From positions 17,144,501 through 17,208,500 of the forward strand of contig CM055883.1 in assembly GCA_029582165.1 (NCBI GenBank): a DNA stretch of 64,000 bases, written 5' to 3'. Of the stretch, positions 62,766 to 64,000 are shown piece after piece. The first letter of the stretch is position 1; each line of letters opens with the position of its first letter. The notes under the pieces are model-generated. The model was not told the DNA's origin, searched no databases, and saw only the letters and a program-made list of their open reading frames with translations. The translations under genes were made by a program, and so were the position numbers. Source of the stretch: Portulaca oleracea (taxonomy: Eukaryota; Streptophyta; Magnoliopsida; Caryophyllales; Portulacaceae).

Positions 62766-64000
62766 CACTAATTGCATGCTAAAGTATTGTACTTGTATTC
62801 ATAATTAATTTTGTCAATAGTTGAATTATATTATGAATATGCTAGAATAGATTTATGCCTAAAATTTTGAATCTTTATGAAAGTTTTAAACTTTAATGTT
62901 CATGATAATAAATCTGAGATGTTATTGTAAAATTTCATGCTTTGTTATTATTTGTTTCTTATTGCCTTTAATTAATCGATTTTATGTATGTTTAATTGTT
63001 AAATATAGCATGAACTCGATTTAATTTTGAATGTTTTAGAAACAATCATGTTTAATATTGTTAAACAGTACGAAATACATGTTTGTAGATTTTTAGAAAC
63101 AATAGGTCTAAATTCGCAAAATAGGGTTTTGTAGAATTAATTTTCTGATTTAGTTTATTTACGGTAATTATGAAAAATCGAAATAAAATATCAAACAAAC
63201 TCGAAAATTTCTGAAATTTTTACTGGAGGTGTTTGGAAGTGTTCTAGACTTTCCATAATGTTTTTAGATTTTTCCCAATTAAAATGGATTTTTAATTGAG
63301 TTTTCAGATCTGAAGTGAATTAAAATTCGTTTAATTCTCTGAATTTTATAAATTTGTAGAAATTTGTAAAACTTCTGAAATTTTTACAATAGGTTACTGG
63401 GTAACCATACTTTTAGGGAAAATTTTTTCCGTTAATTTATCCGATCAAATTATGTTTTTTAATTTAGATTTTCAGATCTCAGAGAAATAAATTCGTTGCT
63501 TCTCTGAATTTTGTATATTTATAGAAATTCGCAAATTTTTTGAAAATTTTATAGTAGGTTACTGGGTAACCATTCTGTTATGGATAAAAGTTTTGTGAAT
63601 TTTCGAAATCGTTTACTAATTTTCCTTTAATTTGCAGATTAACAGAAAAGTATAATCGTTTACTTTTCTGAATTTTATTCTAATTTTCAAAATTTGATAA
63701 AAATCTGAAATTTTTACAGTAGCATATTAGATGAACCTACTGTATGGGAAAATTATAAAATTTGATTTTTAAATATATCGGACTGTTGTTATTTATTTTA
63801 CTCTTAAATGGAGAATTAAAAATGTTTAATTCCCTAAAATTTTACAATCTTTTGAAAATTGTTAAAATTCTGGAAAATATCATATTGGGTTATTAGATAA
63901 CACTGTGATATGAAATCTTTAAATTCGATAAGTTACGATAGTTTCATTTAAGTTTTTCATTCACGAAATTAAGCGAAACTGGGAAGCAACACGGACCGTG
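62766..64000 (+). mobile_element. AT-rich leader of the right-edge element, no ORF
   Basis: No coding domain before the window ends. Contains degenerate repeats of about 165 bp. At the very end (63987-64000) CAACACGGACCGTG repeats the palindrome of the LTR. Confidence 0.6.
63125..63960 (+). repeat. Degenerate tandem repeat, period about 165 bp, about 5 units
   Basis: Anchor AGGTTACTGG or its variants occurs at 63227, 63391, 63556, 63721 and 63887 (spacing 164-166). Each is preceded by CTGAAATTTTTACA-like sequence and followed by a run of A and T. Units share perhaps 60-75 percent of bases by eye. Confidence 0.8.

Noticed and set aside
1..64000. CRISPR arrays, tRNA, rRNA or bacterial operon features
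   Set aside because: None seen. The DNA is eukaryotic with spliced genes; the regular repeats found are microsatellites, minisatellites or transposon parts.

Overview
The window is plant nuclear DNA, probably from a eudicot. It holds one recognisable host gene, on the + strand, surrounded and filled by nested transposable elements. The gene is a NARROW LEAF 1 (NAL1)-type trypsin-like protease with five coding exons between 5016 and 35059. The species cannot be named. A GTCTCAC...GTGAGAC repeat at about 2366-2397 resembles motifs I associate with Caryophyllales, but that is only a weak hint.

Layout. 1-1708: end of an LTR lying on the - strand. 2627-3643: intact solo LTR just upstream of the gene. 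About 3650-5015: promoter and CT-rich 5' leader. 5016-35059: NAL1-like gene, 1,812 bp of coding sequence spread over 30 kb. Introns 1-3 (4.0, 12.3 and 11.1 kb) carry MITEs, two nested hAT-type elements with a rearranged chromovirus LTR element inside, an inverted pair of Stowaway MITEs around exon 3, a second solo LTR, and a LINE split by a - strand chromovirus. 36370-40560: remnant Athila-like element with a decayed gag-protease. 41540-59379: Tat-like LTR element whose left LTR holds a solo LTR, itself holding another solo LTR and a hAT MITE, and whose right LTR holds a young non-autonomous Athila-like element with an intact 560-residue ORF. 59380-64000: gag fragment, then a chromovirus 5' LTR with gag-less protease-RT, cut by a further LTR element that runs off the window and has about 165-bp repeats in its leader.

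Insertion order follows from target-site duplications (TSDs) read directly: ACAAT, CATCT, CGGGG, GTAATAGT, ACTGGTGG and GAAGAAAAG are perfect; several others have one mismatch. Almost all element coding regions are broken by stops or deletions. The exceptions are the 560-residue gag-derived ORF on the - strand and the NAL1-like gene, whose splice sites and reading frame are all intact.

The most interesting signals are: (1) short, CG-containing palindromes clustered 50-400 bp upstream of the TATA box in several unrelated LTR families, including E2F-like TTTTGGCGCCAAAA; (2) the intact gag-derived acidic ORF in an otherwise non-coding element; (3) inverted MITEs flanking the exon with the catalytic histidine; (4) an LTR with an inverted 3' half; (5) a hAT element that appears to carry a captured promoter.
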